A stretch of DNA of 64,000 nucleotides, taken from contig CM029654.1 of assembly GCA_017311315.1 (NCBI GenBank), positions 27,694,778 through 27,758,777 on the forward strand. Direction: 5' to 3'. Under the pieces are notes generated by a model that did not search any database, was not told the DNA's origin, and was given only the letters and a program-made list of their open reading frames with translations. The DNA comes from Dendrocalamus latiflorus (taxonomy: Eukaryota > Streptophyta > Magnoliopsida > Poales > Poaceae). Both the position numbers and the translations under genes were made by a program. Below are positions 45,452 to 57,300 of this stretch, piece after piece. Every line of letters starts with the position of its first letter. Position 1 is the first letter of the stretch.

Positions 45452-47459
45452 CCATGTGAGGATAGTTTCCAAGAGTTGAAGAAGAGGTTAACTTCTGCAC
45501 CAGTGTTGACGCTTCCAGACATTAGGAAGGATTTCGAAGTCTTCTGCGATGCGTCAAGGCAAGGACTAGGCTGTGTACTGATGCAAGAAAGAAAGGTAGT
45601 AGCATATGCCTCAAGGCAGCTGCGACCCCATGAAGGAAATTACCCAACTCATGATTTAGAGCTTGCTGCCGTAGTGCATGCACTAAAAATATGGAGGCAT
45701 TACTTGATTGGTAACCGCTGCGAGATTTACACGGATCACAAAAGCCTGAAGTACATATTTACTCAACCCGATCTTAACATGAGGCAAAGGAGATGGCTTG
45801 AGTTAATAAAGGATTATGATATTAGAATACATTATCACCCAGGAAAGGCTAATGTGGTAGCGGATGCCTTGAGCAGAAAGAGTTACTGTGCCAAGCTGTG
45901 GATTAAGGACAGTATGCCTGCCCTTCAAGAAGAATTTCAGCGGCTCAACTTGGAAGTGGTAGAGGAAGGATTCCTGGCTACTCTAGAGGTTCAACCCATG
46001 CTACAGGACCAAATCAAGGCAGCTCAAGTAGAGGATAAGCACGTTAAGGAAATCAAAGAAAACATGAAGAAAGGAAAGGCACCAGAATTTTCAGAGGATG
46101 AAGAAGGTACCCTGTGGTTTGGGAAAAGAATTATGGTACCCGAAAAAAAAGAGATAAAGGAGTTCATTCTGAAAGAAGCACATGAAGCTGGATATTCAAT
46201 TCACCCTGGGAGTACAAAGATGTACCAAGATCTCAAGGAAAGGTATTGGTGGTCAAGTATGAAACGAGAAATCGCAGAATATGTAGCATTGTGCGATGTA
46301 TGCTAGCGGATTAAAGCTGAACACCAGAGACCTGCTGGACTTTTGCAGCCATTGCAGATCCCTGAGTGGAAATGGGAAGAAATTGGTATGGATTTTATAA
46401 CTGGACTACCAAGAACTAAATCAGGATACGATTCAATTTGGGTTATTGTGGATCGTCTGACAAAAGTCGCCCATTTCATTCCAGTAAAGACCACCTACTC
46501 TGGAGATAGACTCGCCGAGTTGTACATGTCAAGAATTGTATGCTTGCATGGAGTCCCAAAGAAGATTGTGTCAGATCGAGGAACCCAATTCACTTCGAGA
46601 TTTTGGCAAAAGCTACGTGAACTTTTGAGCACAAACTTAAACTTCAGTACAGCTTATCATCCACAGACAGATGGTCAAACAGAAAGAGTAAATCAAATCC
46701 TGGAAGACATGTTGAGAGCTTGTGTACTGGCAAACAAGAGTAATTGGGATCAGAGTTTGCCCTATGCAGAGTTCTCCTACAACAATAGTTATCAATCCAG
46801 TTTGCAAATGTCTCCCTTCGAAGCCCTATACGGCAGAAAGTGTAGGACTCCATTGTATTGGAAGGAAACAGGAGAAGGACAAGTGTTTGGACCAGATGTG
46901 CTGAAGCAAGCAGAAGAACAAGTTCGTCTAATCCAGGACAGATTAAAAACAGCACAAACCAGACAGAAAAGTTATGCAGACAATCGACGTAGAAGCTTAG
47001 AATTCGTACCTGGGGATCATGTTTATTTGAAGGTGTCACCTCTCAAAGGAATGAGACGTTTTGGAGTCAGTGGAAAGCTAGCTCCCAGATTCATTGGACC
47101 TTTTCCTGTTGTGGCGAAACGAGGAGAAGTTGCTTACCAGTTGGAGCTTCCACCTCAGCTGTCAAAGGTGCATGACGTCTTCCATGTGTCTCAGCTAAGA
47201 AAGTGTCTTAGAGTTCCAGAAGAGCAGATGCCTCTAGATGAAATAAATGTAAAGGAGGACCTCACCTATCCAGAATATCCAGTCAAGATATTGGAGGAAG
47301 CAGAGCGCCGTACGCGCAGCAAGGTTATCAAGTTCTGTAAAGTGCAGTGGAGCAACCATTCAGAATCGGAAGCAACTTGGGAGCGTGAAGAGGATCTAAG
47401 AGAAGAGTTCCCCGATCTTTTTCCCAGTCCATCCGAATCTCGGGGTCGAGATTCTTTCT

Positions 47460-47473
47460 AAGGGGGGTAGGTT
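47460..47473 (+). other. Polypurine tract of the chromovirus
   Basis: AAGGGGGGTAGG overlaps the gag-pol stop codon and sits two bases before the 3' LTR start at 47474. Confidence 0.88.
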
Positions 47474-50400
47474 TGTCACATCCCAAAATTTGGCTTTTTG
47501 AAAAATTTAAATTCAAATAAATTATTTTAAGGTAATTGGATTTTACTTGGCTTTTATTTGCCTTTCTGGATTTTCTGGAATTTAAAAACTATTTTTAGAG
47601 TTTAAAAAGTAATTTAAAATATGAAAATTAAATATCAACAATAGTTGGAAATAATTTTATTAAGTCCAAAATATCTCCAGGAGCTTCTGTGAATTTTTCT
47701 GGAATTTTTGGAGGTATTTTCTTATTTTTCTGAGGCCTAAATAATTTTCTAGCCTTTTCTGAAAATCAAAATCAAATTCTGAAAATAAAATCCCTCCTTT
47801 TTCCTCCGGCCGACGCGTGGACGGCCCAGATTCGCCCACGTCGCCGCACGGCCGATCCCGGCCGCACTTCCCTCTCCCTCGCTGTCCAGCGGGCCCGGCC
47901 CGTCAGCCGGTGGCCCCGCCTTCCCCTCCTCCGCGCCTGACGCGTGGACGGCTCGGATGAGCCGAGTCCCCGCACGGGCCATCCAGCCGCCCGCTCTCAC
48001 TCCCGCCCTCACCCCCACTGACCCGCGGGCCCCGCCCGTCAGCCGCGCGCGCCCTCTCTCCCGCTGCCACCCGGCCCCGCCTGTCAGACCCGTCGTCCCC
48101 GCGGAGCCGGCGCCTTCCTTTTCCTTCCCCCTCTTTCCTTTCTCGCCGGCCGACCGAATCCTCGGCGGACCCGGCCTTTCCTTCCCTGTTCCTCTCCGGT
48201 TTTGGAATCCCCGAGCTCCCCGCGCGACCAAATCCCGAACGCCCGCGCCTCCCTTCCCTCTCCGGCCCCCTATTTCCTTTTTCCCCCAAACTTTCCCCAC
48301 CGGCCACCGAGATCTCCGGCGAGGAATTAAGCGCCCGTGTTCCCTCCTCTGCCCCTATAAATACCCCCATCGCCCTCATCTCTCCCCACACCACCTCGCA
48401 GCGCTCTCCGCCTCCTTCCCCGAGCCCCGTAGAGCCCTGCCACCGTGCCACCTTCCCCTCCGAGCTCCGCCCAACTCCGGCGAGCCTTCCCCGCCGCCTC
48501 GGACCCTTCCAGAGCCCGCCGCCGCCACCCCGAGCTTCCTCACGCCCGGGCGAACCTCCCCGTCACCTCGGCTGCCTCTCCCCGCCGCCGGAGCGCCGTC
48601 GCGCCGGAGGACCCGAGCCAGCTCCGCCACCTCCTCGTCGCCGGCCTTCTCCGCTCGTCGCCGCACTTCGTTGACCCCTCCAACCGGACCCCCTCCGCAC
48701 CAGGATTACATATCACGCACCGCCAGAACCTCTCCGGCCTCCCCTCGCCGCCGACGACCTTGCCTCCGTCCATGGCTGCCGGACCACCCGAAGGTACCCC
48801 TCAAGAGGGTTACCTACCCTTATTGGGTAGGCAACACCTCCCCGCTCACTTGGCTAGCAGCGCTCGCTCGTAACTCCCTCGGCGCGCGTTCGAGCCTCCG
48901 GCTCCGCGCGCGGAGGTTGAGTTTTTCGTTTATTTTCCGGGCTGACAAGTGGGTCCCACCCGTCAGCGGCCGCCGGTCTGCGCTGGCCACTGCCGCCTGG
49001 GCCCCACCTCTCTGTGCTATCTCTGACAAGTGGGCCCGGAGTCCAGTGGGTCCCATGTGTCAGAGGCTGAGCCGTGGGCTCACTGTCCAGTGGGTCCCAC
49101 ATGTCAGTGACCAGCAGAGAATACTGTTCCGTGGGTCCCACCTGTCAGTCTCCCGAGATAAAAATAAAAGAATAAAATTTAATTTTCCAGTGGGTCCCAC
49201 CTGTCAGAAATTCCCGAATTTCTAGATTTATTCAAATCTGAGATTTTCAAATGAGCATAACTTTCTCATTTTAACTCCAAATCCAGCCATTCAAATTTCT
49301 AAATTCATCTAAAATCATACTCTATCCAACTATGGCCTCTGTTGAATTTTTGGATTTTATTTGAATTTTATTTGTATTTATTTGCTTTGTTTGCCTCGTC
49401 TTTCCTCGCGTAGATTCCAACGTTGTTGACGATCCCTCTTCACAGCAACAAGAAGATCCAGAAACCCTGCAAGAAGGCAAGTCTCCTTTGATCATCTTGA
49501 ACCTATGCTTTTGAAATGTTTTTAAAATATTTTTAAATTATGTGCATTGCTATTTACATAAAGTCACTAGTTCAAGTCTTTAGGAATTAGTTATTCCAAC
49601 TTTGTTATGCCCTCATTTGACATTGATTGCCATGTACCTTGTCACCCTAGAACTTCCTTTGTCTCAATAATGAGATTACTAATAACCTTTGTGAATAGTA
49701 GATGGGTAGCTTAATGCTTAGTCTTGCTATCTAAATAACTTTGGAAAATCTTGAAAATGGGAAATTATGATTTATTATTGAACCCTTGTGTTTGAAAGTG
49801 AAGTGGCAATTGGAGTTGTCACTGTGATTTTAAAATAAAATAAAATTGTGAAAGTTGGTTTAGATTAGGGTGGATGGTTGTTTGGGTTGGTGCAGTAAGC
49901 ACGAGAACTTGTTAAGTGTATGTTCCACCCTAGTCAATTAAGGACCGACGCTTGTGTTTGTCCAAACTGAGCATTAACCGTACAACCACAAGTCTATATG
50001 GGTACGACCTAGCTGACTAACTTATGATAGTCTAGTTTAGGTGCCACCAGTGGAAAGTGGGTGCCAGGGATGGACTGGTTATTCACAGTGAGGGACAGGG
50101 ATTTACTGTACTCATATGGCGCAAGAGGGGACTTCAGATTGGGCGGATTTAACCCTTCTGCGGTGAAACCTCAGCGGGTGGTATCTAGCTAGATTAGAGT
50201 AAGGTAAAGGCTTTGTGGTATTTTATCTGGGTCTCATGCCAAGGAAGCGTGTTGACTTTTAGGATAATTTATCTCTTGTGGGTAAAGTTGTACAACCTCT
50301 GCAGAGTGTAAAACTATTCGAATAGCCGTGCCCACGGTCAAGGGCGGGCAAGGAATGCATTCACATGGTAGATTTCTGGTTTTGGTTTTAAAAACAAAAG

Positions 50401-51072
50401 ATTTGTATTCCGAGGGTGGAGGGAACTCTCGGAAGGGAATCCTGGCGGATGGAGCCAGAGAGGGTGGATGGAACCCGCAGTTTAAAACTTGACCAATGGT
50501 AATTGGTTAGATAGTGTTGGTAGTTGGAACCTTCACTAGAAAGTTAATTCTGTTAAAACATTTACTTCATTAAATGTTGCCTTCGAAAATAATTAGTAGT
50601 ATTGAGATTTCAAATATTGCTTTGTGCAAAAGAACCGTATGGCCTTCCTTTGTTAAAGCCTTGCATCTATGCATTTTTCCCAAGACTTGCGGAGTACTTT
50701 ATGTACTCACATGCTACACTTAAAAATAAAATCTCAGAGGAAGTTGAAGCTCAAGAAGGTGACTACGACTACTGCTTCGCGTGTGGCTGTGATGGATTCT
50801 TCCCGGAGGACTAGGTCGCGCTTCCCCAGTCAATTGCCTGTGGCGAATTGATGGGTCGTTCTCTAGTTATCTTTGCTTCCGCTTATTTCTTGTGTGCGAG
50901 GTCTTAAACCTCCAATGTAATAATGTGACCCTGTGGTCAGTACTCTTATTTATTGTAATAAATCGTTGATGGTGATGTTTTCCATTCTGTTTGACTGTGT
51001 GCACTAGCTTTGATATGGGACTAGTGCTGTAATACACAGAGGGTCCGGGTTTGGTAATCCGGGGGCCCGACA
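47474..51072 (+). repeat. 3' LTR of the chromovirus, uninterrupted
   Basis: 3599 bp, from TGTCACATCCC to GGGCCCGACA. It reads straight across the site where the 5' copy carries the solo LTR (GCAGCGCTCGCT near 48858). The GC-rich 47.8-49.2 kb part gives long open frames on both strands that I do not regard as genes. Confidence 0.95.
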
Positions 51073-52000
51073 AAAAGTAGAGCATTTAGTGTCTCTCGAG
51101 CAAGCAAGAACTGAAGCTTGGTTTCTTGGTTCAAATGATCAACCGTAGCTTTGCAAATCAGCTATTCATCTCATGTGCAGATTCTGCTAAAGTTCAAACC
51201 GCAGGCTTCTGCTCTGCTTTAGGTTGGCTATTGGTCTCTATTTCAGTCTTGCTCACTTTTAGGTTATGCTTTCTTCTTTTTGTTGTTTTTTCAGCCTGCA
51301 GTCCTGCTGTTTTCAGCAGCTAGGTTTTGTTTCTCAACAGCTCACGGCCAGCAGAAAATCTCAATTTTTGTCTCTCGGTTAAGCTGCAATAGTTGGTTTC
51401 ATTTTGATCTTTTGTTTGCAGCTTTTGGCTTCTTAGTGCAGCAGCATTTTTTGTTTGGTTTTCAGCCTTTTAGTGCTTCATCTGTGCTCTTGGTTGGCTA
51501 TTTTCTTGCATTTCCTTAGGCTGCCAGTTTGGCTCTTTTTAGTCCTTATTAGAGAGCATTTACAGCAGCAACATTATCTGGTTAATTCTCATTTGGTCTG
51601 CAGTCTCATCTACTGGTTTTAGCAAGTGTCTAGTGATCTGTTTTCAGCTCGTTTGTAATCTTGAAGCTGTGCTCCTAGTTGTCCTTTTCTTCTGTGTTTT
51701 GTCTTCTGCAGTTTCTTCTGTCCCTTAAGGCTTCCAGTCAACAGTTCCTAGCTTGGTTCTTTTCTCCTGTTTTCAGTCTTTTGTTGCTATTTTGATGGGT
51801 TCTCTTGTGAAGTCTTTTGGTCAATTCTGAAATCTCTGCGCAGTGCATTGTCAGTCTATTTCAAGTTCGCTAGTCTCTGATTTCTTGCTTCATAGCTTTC
51901 TAGCTAACGGAGAAGAAATTGTTGTGGACACTTGGGGTGATTTTTAAAGGGCTCCATTCACCCCCCCCCCCCCCCCTCTGTCGCCGTTTTCGATCCAACA
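51073..52000 (+). repeat. 5' LTR of the outer copia element, right part
   Basis: It continues from 23943 after the chromovirus (AAAAG duplicated). It is T-rich, with a run of 16 C at 51961-51976, and ends GATCCAACA. Bases 51721-51927 are identical by eye to 59293-59499. With the left part the LTR is about 1993 bp. Confidence 0.85.
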
Positions 52001-52002
52001 AT

Positions 52003-52015
52003 TGGTATCAGAGCC
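52003..52015 (+). other. Primer binding site of the outer copia element
   Basis: TGGTATCAGAGCC lies two bases after the LTR end, complementary to initiator tRNA-Met. Confidence 0.92.
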
Positions 52016-52056
52016 AGTTAGCTCTTTTCAATAGATCTTAACCGGTCTCTAGAGCC

Positions 52057-52950
52057 ATGGCGACAGACAAGTACTCGACCAAGCCGCCCGTCTTCGATGG
52101 CATCGATTACCCCTTCTGGAAGAGCCGAATGGAGACGTACATCCATGCTCAAGGTTATGCCATCTGGCGGAAGGTCAAGGCCCGGTTTGTTGTTCCTGTT
52201 GATGAGAACATCAACGCCGGGAATATGGCTGATGTTGAGGCAAACGCTAAGGCAAGGAACATCATTATCCAGGGACTGAGTCGCAGCGAGTTTGATCGCA
52301 TCTCTCATCTCATGTCGACTTTCGACATCTGGGTGACCCTCGATGCATACCATGAGGGAACCACCCAGATCAAGACTGTCCGACAGGAACAGTTCAAGCG
52401 AGATTACAACAAGTTTGAAATGCTCGCTGGCGAGTCCCTCGATGAGTGTTTTGCGCATTTTCACAAGATCTTGAGCAACCTCCGAGCGGTCGGTCTCACA
52501 TACCCCGACTCGGACAACGCTCGACAGATGCTCGTGGCTCTCGATTTGCGGGTTTGGGAGATGAAGGTGACTACCATCAAGGACACCACGGACCTCTCGA
52601 CTTTGACTCTTGATGCGCTGTACTCACGCCTCAAGACTCACGAGATTGACATTGTCTCTCGCAAGTCGAAGTCACAGTCGATGACCCTAGTCACCGATCC
52701 CAGTTTGGCTTCTAGTCTTTCTTCTTCCGATTCGCTTTGTGGTTTCTCTCTCGCTGCTCTCTATGACGTAACTGATGATCAGTTAGAGCAGCTTGAGGAT
52801 GAACAGTTGGCCCTCCTAGCTCGGAAGTTTTCCCATGCTTACAAGAGGAGGAGGGACAGAAAGAGAGGGGGACTCGTGATTTGCTTCGAGTGTGGTGGCC
52901 CCAACCACATTCGGGCAAACTGCCCTAAGTTGGAGAAAGGGAAAAGCGAC
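52057..52950 (+). pseudogene. Copia Gag, truncated by the BARE-like insertion
   Basis: It starts at ATG 52057, 42 bp after the primer site. The product has the copia capsid signature (YPFWKSRMETYIHAQ, then a long helical region with FKRDYNKFEMLAGESLDE and LSNLRAVGLTYPD), an acidic-then-basic segment, and a CCHC knuckle CFECGGPNHIRANC near residue 275. This fits the Sirevirus type of gag. The frame runs on to 53193, but from about 52950 the sequence is the end of a BARE-like LTR read backwards, so the last ~80 residues are not gag. The following pol region is absent. Gag packages the RNA genome; no function is expected from this fragment. Confidence 0.85.
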
Positions 52951-54366
52951 TGCGTGAAGGAATGCGCGAAGGCTACGATAGCAGAAAACAAAACTTTTCT
53001 ACCGCGCACACCAGGACATCATGCTAAGGAGGGATCATGGATCGTTACCACTAGACGCGCAATGCAGCAGAAGAAGAGTTGGAGAAGCCGATCCAACCAC
53101 GCGCGTCGAGGTAGTAGTGGAAGTAGCCGATCGTCCCGAACAGATCGTCTCCTCCACGAGATCAACCACACCACGAGCAGATCCAATCTATAGATTGTTG
53201 ATGCCGATCAACGCCGCAACAAGCAGCGCCTCCACCGGTACCCACGCGTCCGGGGCTGGAACGCCGATCGCGAGTGTACCAGCACTCGCAAGCGGCTAGG
53301 GTTTGGCTCGGGAGGTGGCGGCTAGGGTTTGGCTCGGGATTAACAGAAGCATGCACCCCTCAGCCCCTCGCCTCCATATATATAGACCTCCTCACTTGGG
53401 CCTCGTGGACCGAGGCCCAATAGGAGTCTATCCGGATCTCTATCCGAATTGAGCCCACATCTGAATCACATTCGAATTAGTGTTCCAACCCGTTAAGTGT
53501 GCGACCCTGTAGGTTCACGTATACTTGGTCGCGACCCGAAAATGCCTTTCCGGTCACCTTGTTAATAGCGGCCTCTAGTAAGACATATTAACCCCAAAGT
53601 ATACGTAAAGATCATATCGGCTGAACCTGTAATATTCTCATGTACGAATCCCTTTGCCTCACGATATAGATTGAACTCAAGGCGAGACCTGTGTCATCCT
53701 CTTAATAGCTCAATCACTCTCTCGATTCCGTGATGGATTATAAACTCGTGATTGACTCCTCAATCACCTTGGCATGGCCATGCACTTTCATAATCCATTA
53801 CATCGAGGGGCCCAGAGATATCTCTCCCATAAGGAGGGGCAAATTCTATCTTGATCATTCACATCCCACTACATGTTTCATAGCAAACCCGAAGACTACT
53901 TTTATGACTACCCAGTTACGGAGTAGTGTTTAGTAGTCCCAAAATAGGCTACTACGCATGTTGAGAACCATGATGATCTCAAGTCTAAGGATTCTACATA
54001 AACACTACTTGAGACCAACTGATGACACATGGAATCTCTGCAGTGTCTCATGGCGGGTCTATCCAACATATGTTCACTAACACATGTCCATATTATTGAT
54101 TTGGTATCTCCATATCATGATCCATGAGACATGATCACCAATCAATACATATGCTGATCTTTGAATCATATTTGTTCCTCATATGATATATAATCAGGGA
54201 TCATTTAGAAATAGTAACATTTTGGCATTAAGAGTCTCATGAATAAGTCACATACTCATTGATCAATAATGATAATGTCTATTTCAAGGAACAAAGCAAT
54301 GTATCATAAATATAGTATGTGATATATTCAACATCTCCATGTTGCCTCTAGGGCATATCACCAACA
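52951..54366 (-). repeat. 3' LTR of the BARE-like element
   Basis: On the minus strand it begins at 54366 with TGTTGGTGATATGCCCTAGA, has a TATATATATGG core near 53375, and ends near 52951 (GTGTGCGCGGTAGAAAAG is close to the end). The exact end is uncertain, since no partner LTR exists for comparison. Confidence 0.75.
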
Positions 54367-54379
54367 GTCTCCCACTTGC
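54367..54379 (-). other. Polypurine tract of the BARE-like element
   Basis: On the minus strand AAGTGGGAGAC lies directly before the LTR start TGTTGG. Confidence 0.8.
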
Positions 54380-54386
54380 ACTAGAG

Positions 54387-57300
54387 TCAACCATGTAGGT
54401 ATCTAATACCCGTTGCCCTAGTGTGAGCCTCATACTTTGGCTGGGGAAGCGGCTTTGTCAACGGATCTGCAATGTTCAAATCCGTTTGTACTTTGCATAT
54501 CTTCACATCGCATCTCTCCACAATCTCGCGGATGAGATGAAATCGCCGTAAAATGTGCTTGGACTTTTGGTGCGATCTAGGCTCCTTGGCTTGCGCAATG
54601 GCTCCACTGTTGTCACAGTAGAGGTCCATTGGACTGGAGGCACTAGCCACCACACCAAGCTCAGAAACAAATTTCTTGATCCAAACAGCCTCTTTAGCAG
54701 CTTCAGAAGCTGCTATGTACTCGGCTTCTGTTGTAGAATCAGCAACCGTCTCCTGCTTGGAACTCTTCCAGCTCACCGCACCGCCGTTCAGGCAGAACAC
54801 AAATCCAGATTGCGATCTGAAATCGTCTTTGTCAGTTTGGAAGCTAGCATTGGTGTAACCATTTACAACGAGCTCTTCCTCACCCCCATAGACGAGGAAC
54901 ACATCTTTAGTTCTTCTCAAGTACTTCAAGATGTTCTTTACGGCAATCCAGTGACTTTCACCTGGATCTGACTGGTATCTACTTGTAGCACTTAAAGCAT
55001 ACGAGACATCTGGACGTGTACAAAACATGGCATACATAATGGACCCAATAGCTGAAGCATATGGAATCACATTCATTTTATTCCGCTCATCAGGTGTACT
55101 AGGACACTGACTCTTGCTAAGATTTATACCATGTGACATAGGTAGGAAGCCTTTCTTGGAATCCTGCATGTTGAACCTTCTCAACACCTTGTCAATGTAC
55201 GTATCTTGGCTTAATCCAATTAGCCTTCTTGATCTATCCCTATAGATCTTGATGCCCAGAATATATGCCGCCTCTCCTAGGTCTTTCATAGAGAAACTAT
55301 TTTTCAACGAAGACTTAACAGATTCGAGCATAGGAATGTCATTTTCGATCAGTAATATATCATCCACATATAAGACCAGAAATACGAGTGCGCTCCCACT
55401 AGCCTTTTTGTAAACACAAGGCTCTTCTTCGTTCTTGATGAAACCAAACCCTTTGATTACTTCATCAAAACGAATGTTCCAACTCCGAGATGCCTGCTTT
55501 AATCCATAAATGGATCTTTGCAGCTTGCATATCTTTCCAACTAATTGCAGATCGACAAAACCCGTGGGCTGTGTCATGTACACATCCTCACTCAGATTTC
55601 CATTAAGGAAAGCTGTTTTGACATCCATTTGCCATATTTCATAGTCGAAATATGCAGCGATCGCTAGAATGATCCGAATAGACTTTAGCATTGCGACGGG
55701 TGAAAAAGTTTCATCATAATCAACACCTTGAATTTGTTTGAAACCTTTGGCCACCAATCGCGCTTTATAGATGTGAACATTTCCATCTATGTCTATCTTT
55801 TTCTTGAAAACCCATTTGCACTCAATGGTTTTAACACCATCAGGTGGATCAACCAAGTTCCAAACTTGATTACTGTGCATGGATTCAATTTCGGATCTCA
55901 TGGCTTCAACCATTTCTCAGAGTCTGGTCCCACCAACGCTTCTTCATAGGTCTTAGGCTCATCGTTGTCTAACAACAATATATCCCGTTGTTGAGTAGTC
56001 AAGAACATGTACCTCTCAGGTGCACGACGTGACCTCTCTGACCTACGTGGTGCCGGTGTGTCCACAACAAGTTCTTCAACAGTTTGTTCATCCTGTTGTG
56101 GTTCTGTAGGAGCTGAAATGTTTTCAGGTGTTTCTCAAATTTCTTCAAGTTGCACCGTGTTCCCACTATCCCTTCTTGAGAGAAACTCTTTCTCTAAGAA
56201 GACACCATGCCGGGCGACAAACACTTTGCCTTCTTCTTGATTATAGAAGTAATATCCTTTTGTTTCCTTAGGATACCCGATAAAGAAGCATTTATCAGAT
56301 TTAGGACTGAGCTTATCAGATTGTAAACGTTTTACATAAGCCTCACATCCCCAAATCTTAAGAAAAGATAAGCTAGGACGTTGTCCTGTCCACATCTCAT
56401 ATGGTGTCTTTTCTACTGATTTTGATGGAACCCTGTTTAGTGTGAAAGCGGTTGTTTAAAGAGCGTACCCCCAAAAAGACAACGGAAGATCACTTTGGCT
56501 CATCATGGAGCGCACCATATCTAATAAGGTGCGATTTCTCCGTTCAGATACCCCATTCCATTGAGGTGTTCCTGGTGGAGTCAATTGTGGAACAATTCCA
56601 CAATCCTTCAGATAATTGCCAAACTCATGGCTCAAATACTCGCCTCCACGATCAGATCGTAGAAACTTAATTGTCTTGCCTAAATGATTTTGCACTTCAT
56701 TTTGGAATTCTTTGAACTTTTCAAAGGATTCAGACTTATGCTTCATCAGGTAGATATACCCATATCTACTAAAGTCATCAGTAAAAGTTATGAAGTACTG
56801 AAAACCACCTCTAGCTGTTGAGCTCATTGGTCCACATACATCAGAATGTACGAGTGCCAATAAGTCACTTGCCCGTTCACCTTGACCGGTGAAAGGTGCC
56901 TTTGTCATCTTGCCAAGTAAACAAGATTCGCATGTCTCAAATGATTCAAAATCAAATGAGTGTAGAATACCATCTCTATGGAGCTTCTCCATGCGCTTCT
57001 CATTTATGTGACCTAAGCGACAGTGCCAAATAAATGTGGGATTCAAATCATTCGAACGTTGCCTCTTTGCATTAATGTTATAGACCGGTGACTCTTCAAG
57101 AGTAAGAACATATAACCCATTCACCAATAGAGTATGACAATAGAACATATCTTTGAAATAAAGAGAACAACCATTGTTCACAGATCTAAAGTCATAACCT
57201 TCTGCTTGCAAACATGAAGCAGAAATAATGTTCTTTGAAAGAGATGGAACACAATAACAATTATTCAATTCCAAAACTAATCCTGAAGGTAAAGACAATG

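Larger units (their letters stand above)
32596..47461 (+). pseudogene. Chromovirus gag-pol polyprotein gene, split by a nested element and one stop codon
   Basis: Part 1 is 32596-35066 and part 2 is 45457-47461. In order: gag (WWENYRAA, residues about 75-230); CCHC knuckle CFNCKNMGHYASNC (about 305); protease with ALFDSGASHSF and DVILGMDWL; reverse transcriptase with KIDLRSGYHQ, VMSFGLTNAPAYFMNLMN and catalytic VVFIDDILIYSK. The break falls in the linker after RT. After the nested element come RNase H (FEVFCDASRQGLG, YTDHKSLKYIF), the HHCC zinc region, integrase core (GMDFITG, DRGTQFTSRF, YHPQTDGQTERVNQ) and a chromodomain-like C-terminus (PVKILEEAERRTRS...VQWSNHSESEATWE). Apart from the insertion, the only visible defect is an in-frame TAG at 46304-46306, in the zinc region. 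All catalytic residues seen are intact. Confidence 0.92.
23944..51072 (+). mobile_element. Tekay/Del-like chromovirus (gypsy), with two nested insertions
   Basis: The element is flanked by AAAAG at 23939-23943 and 51073-51077. Without its two insertions it is about 13.1 kb: 3599-bp LTRs, initiator-Met primer site, an extra ORF, gag-pol and a polypurine tract. The large LTRs and the extra ORF before gag resemble RIRE3/RIRE8 of rice. The C-terminal chromodomain-like region supports chromovirus. The LTRs differ by roughly 17 substitutions by eye (about 0.5%), so the insertion is young. Transcription would start in the LTR, but the split pol and a stop codon in integrase make it non-autonomous. 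Confidence 0.93.

Noticed and set aside
47957..49225. 422-codon plus-strand frame in the 3' LTR
   Set aside because: It is interrupted in the 5' LTR copy by the solo LTR and is Pro/Arg-rich. It is a GC-driven open frame.
53000..53193. Extension of the copia gag frame
   Set aside because: This stretch is the end of the BARE-like LTR read on the other strand. Gag similarity stops at about 52950.
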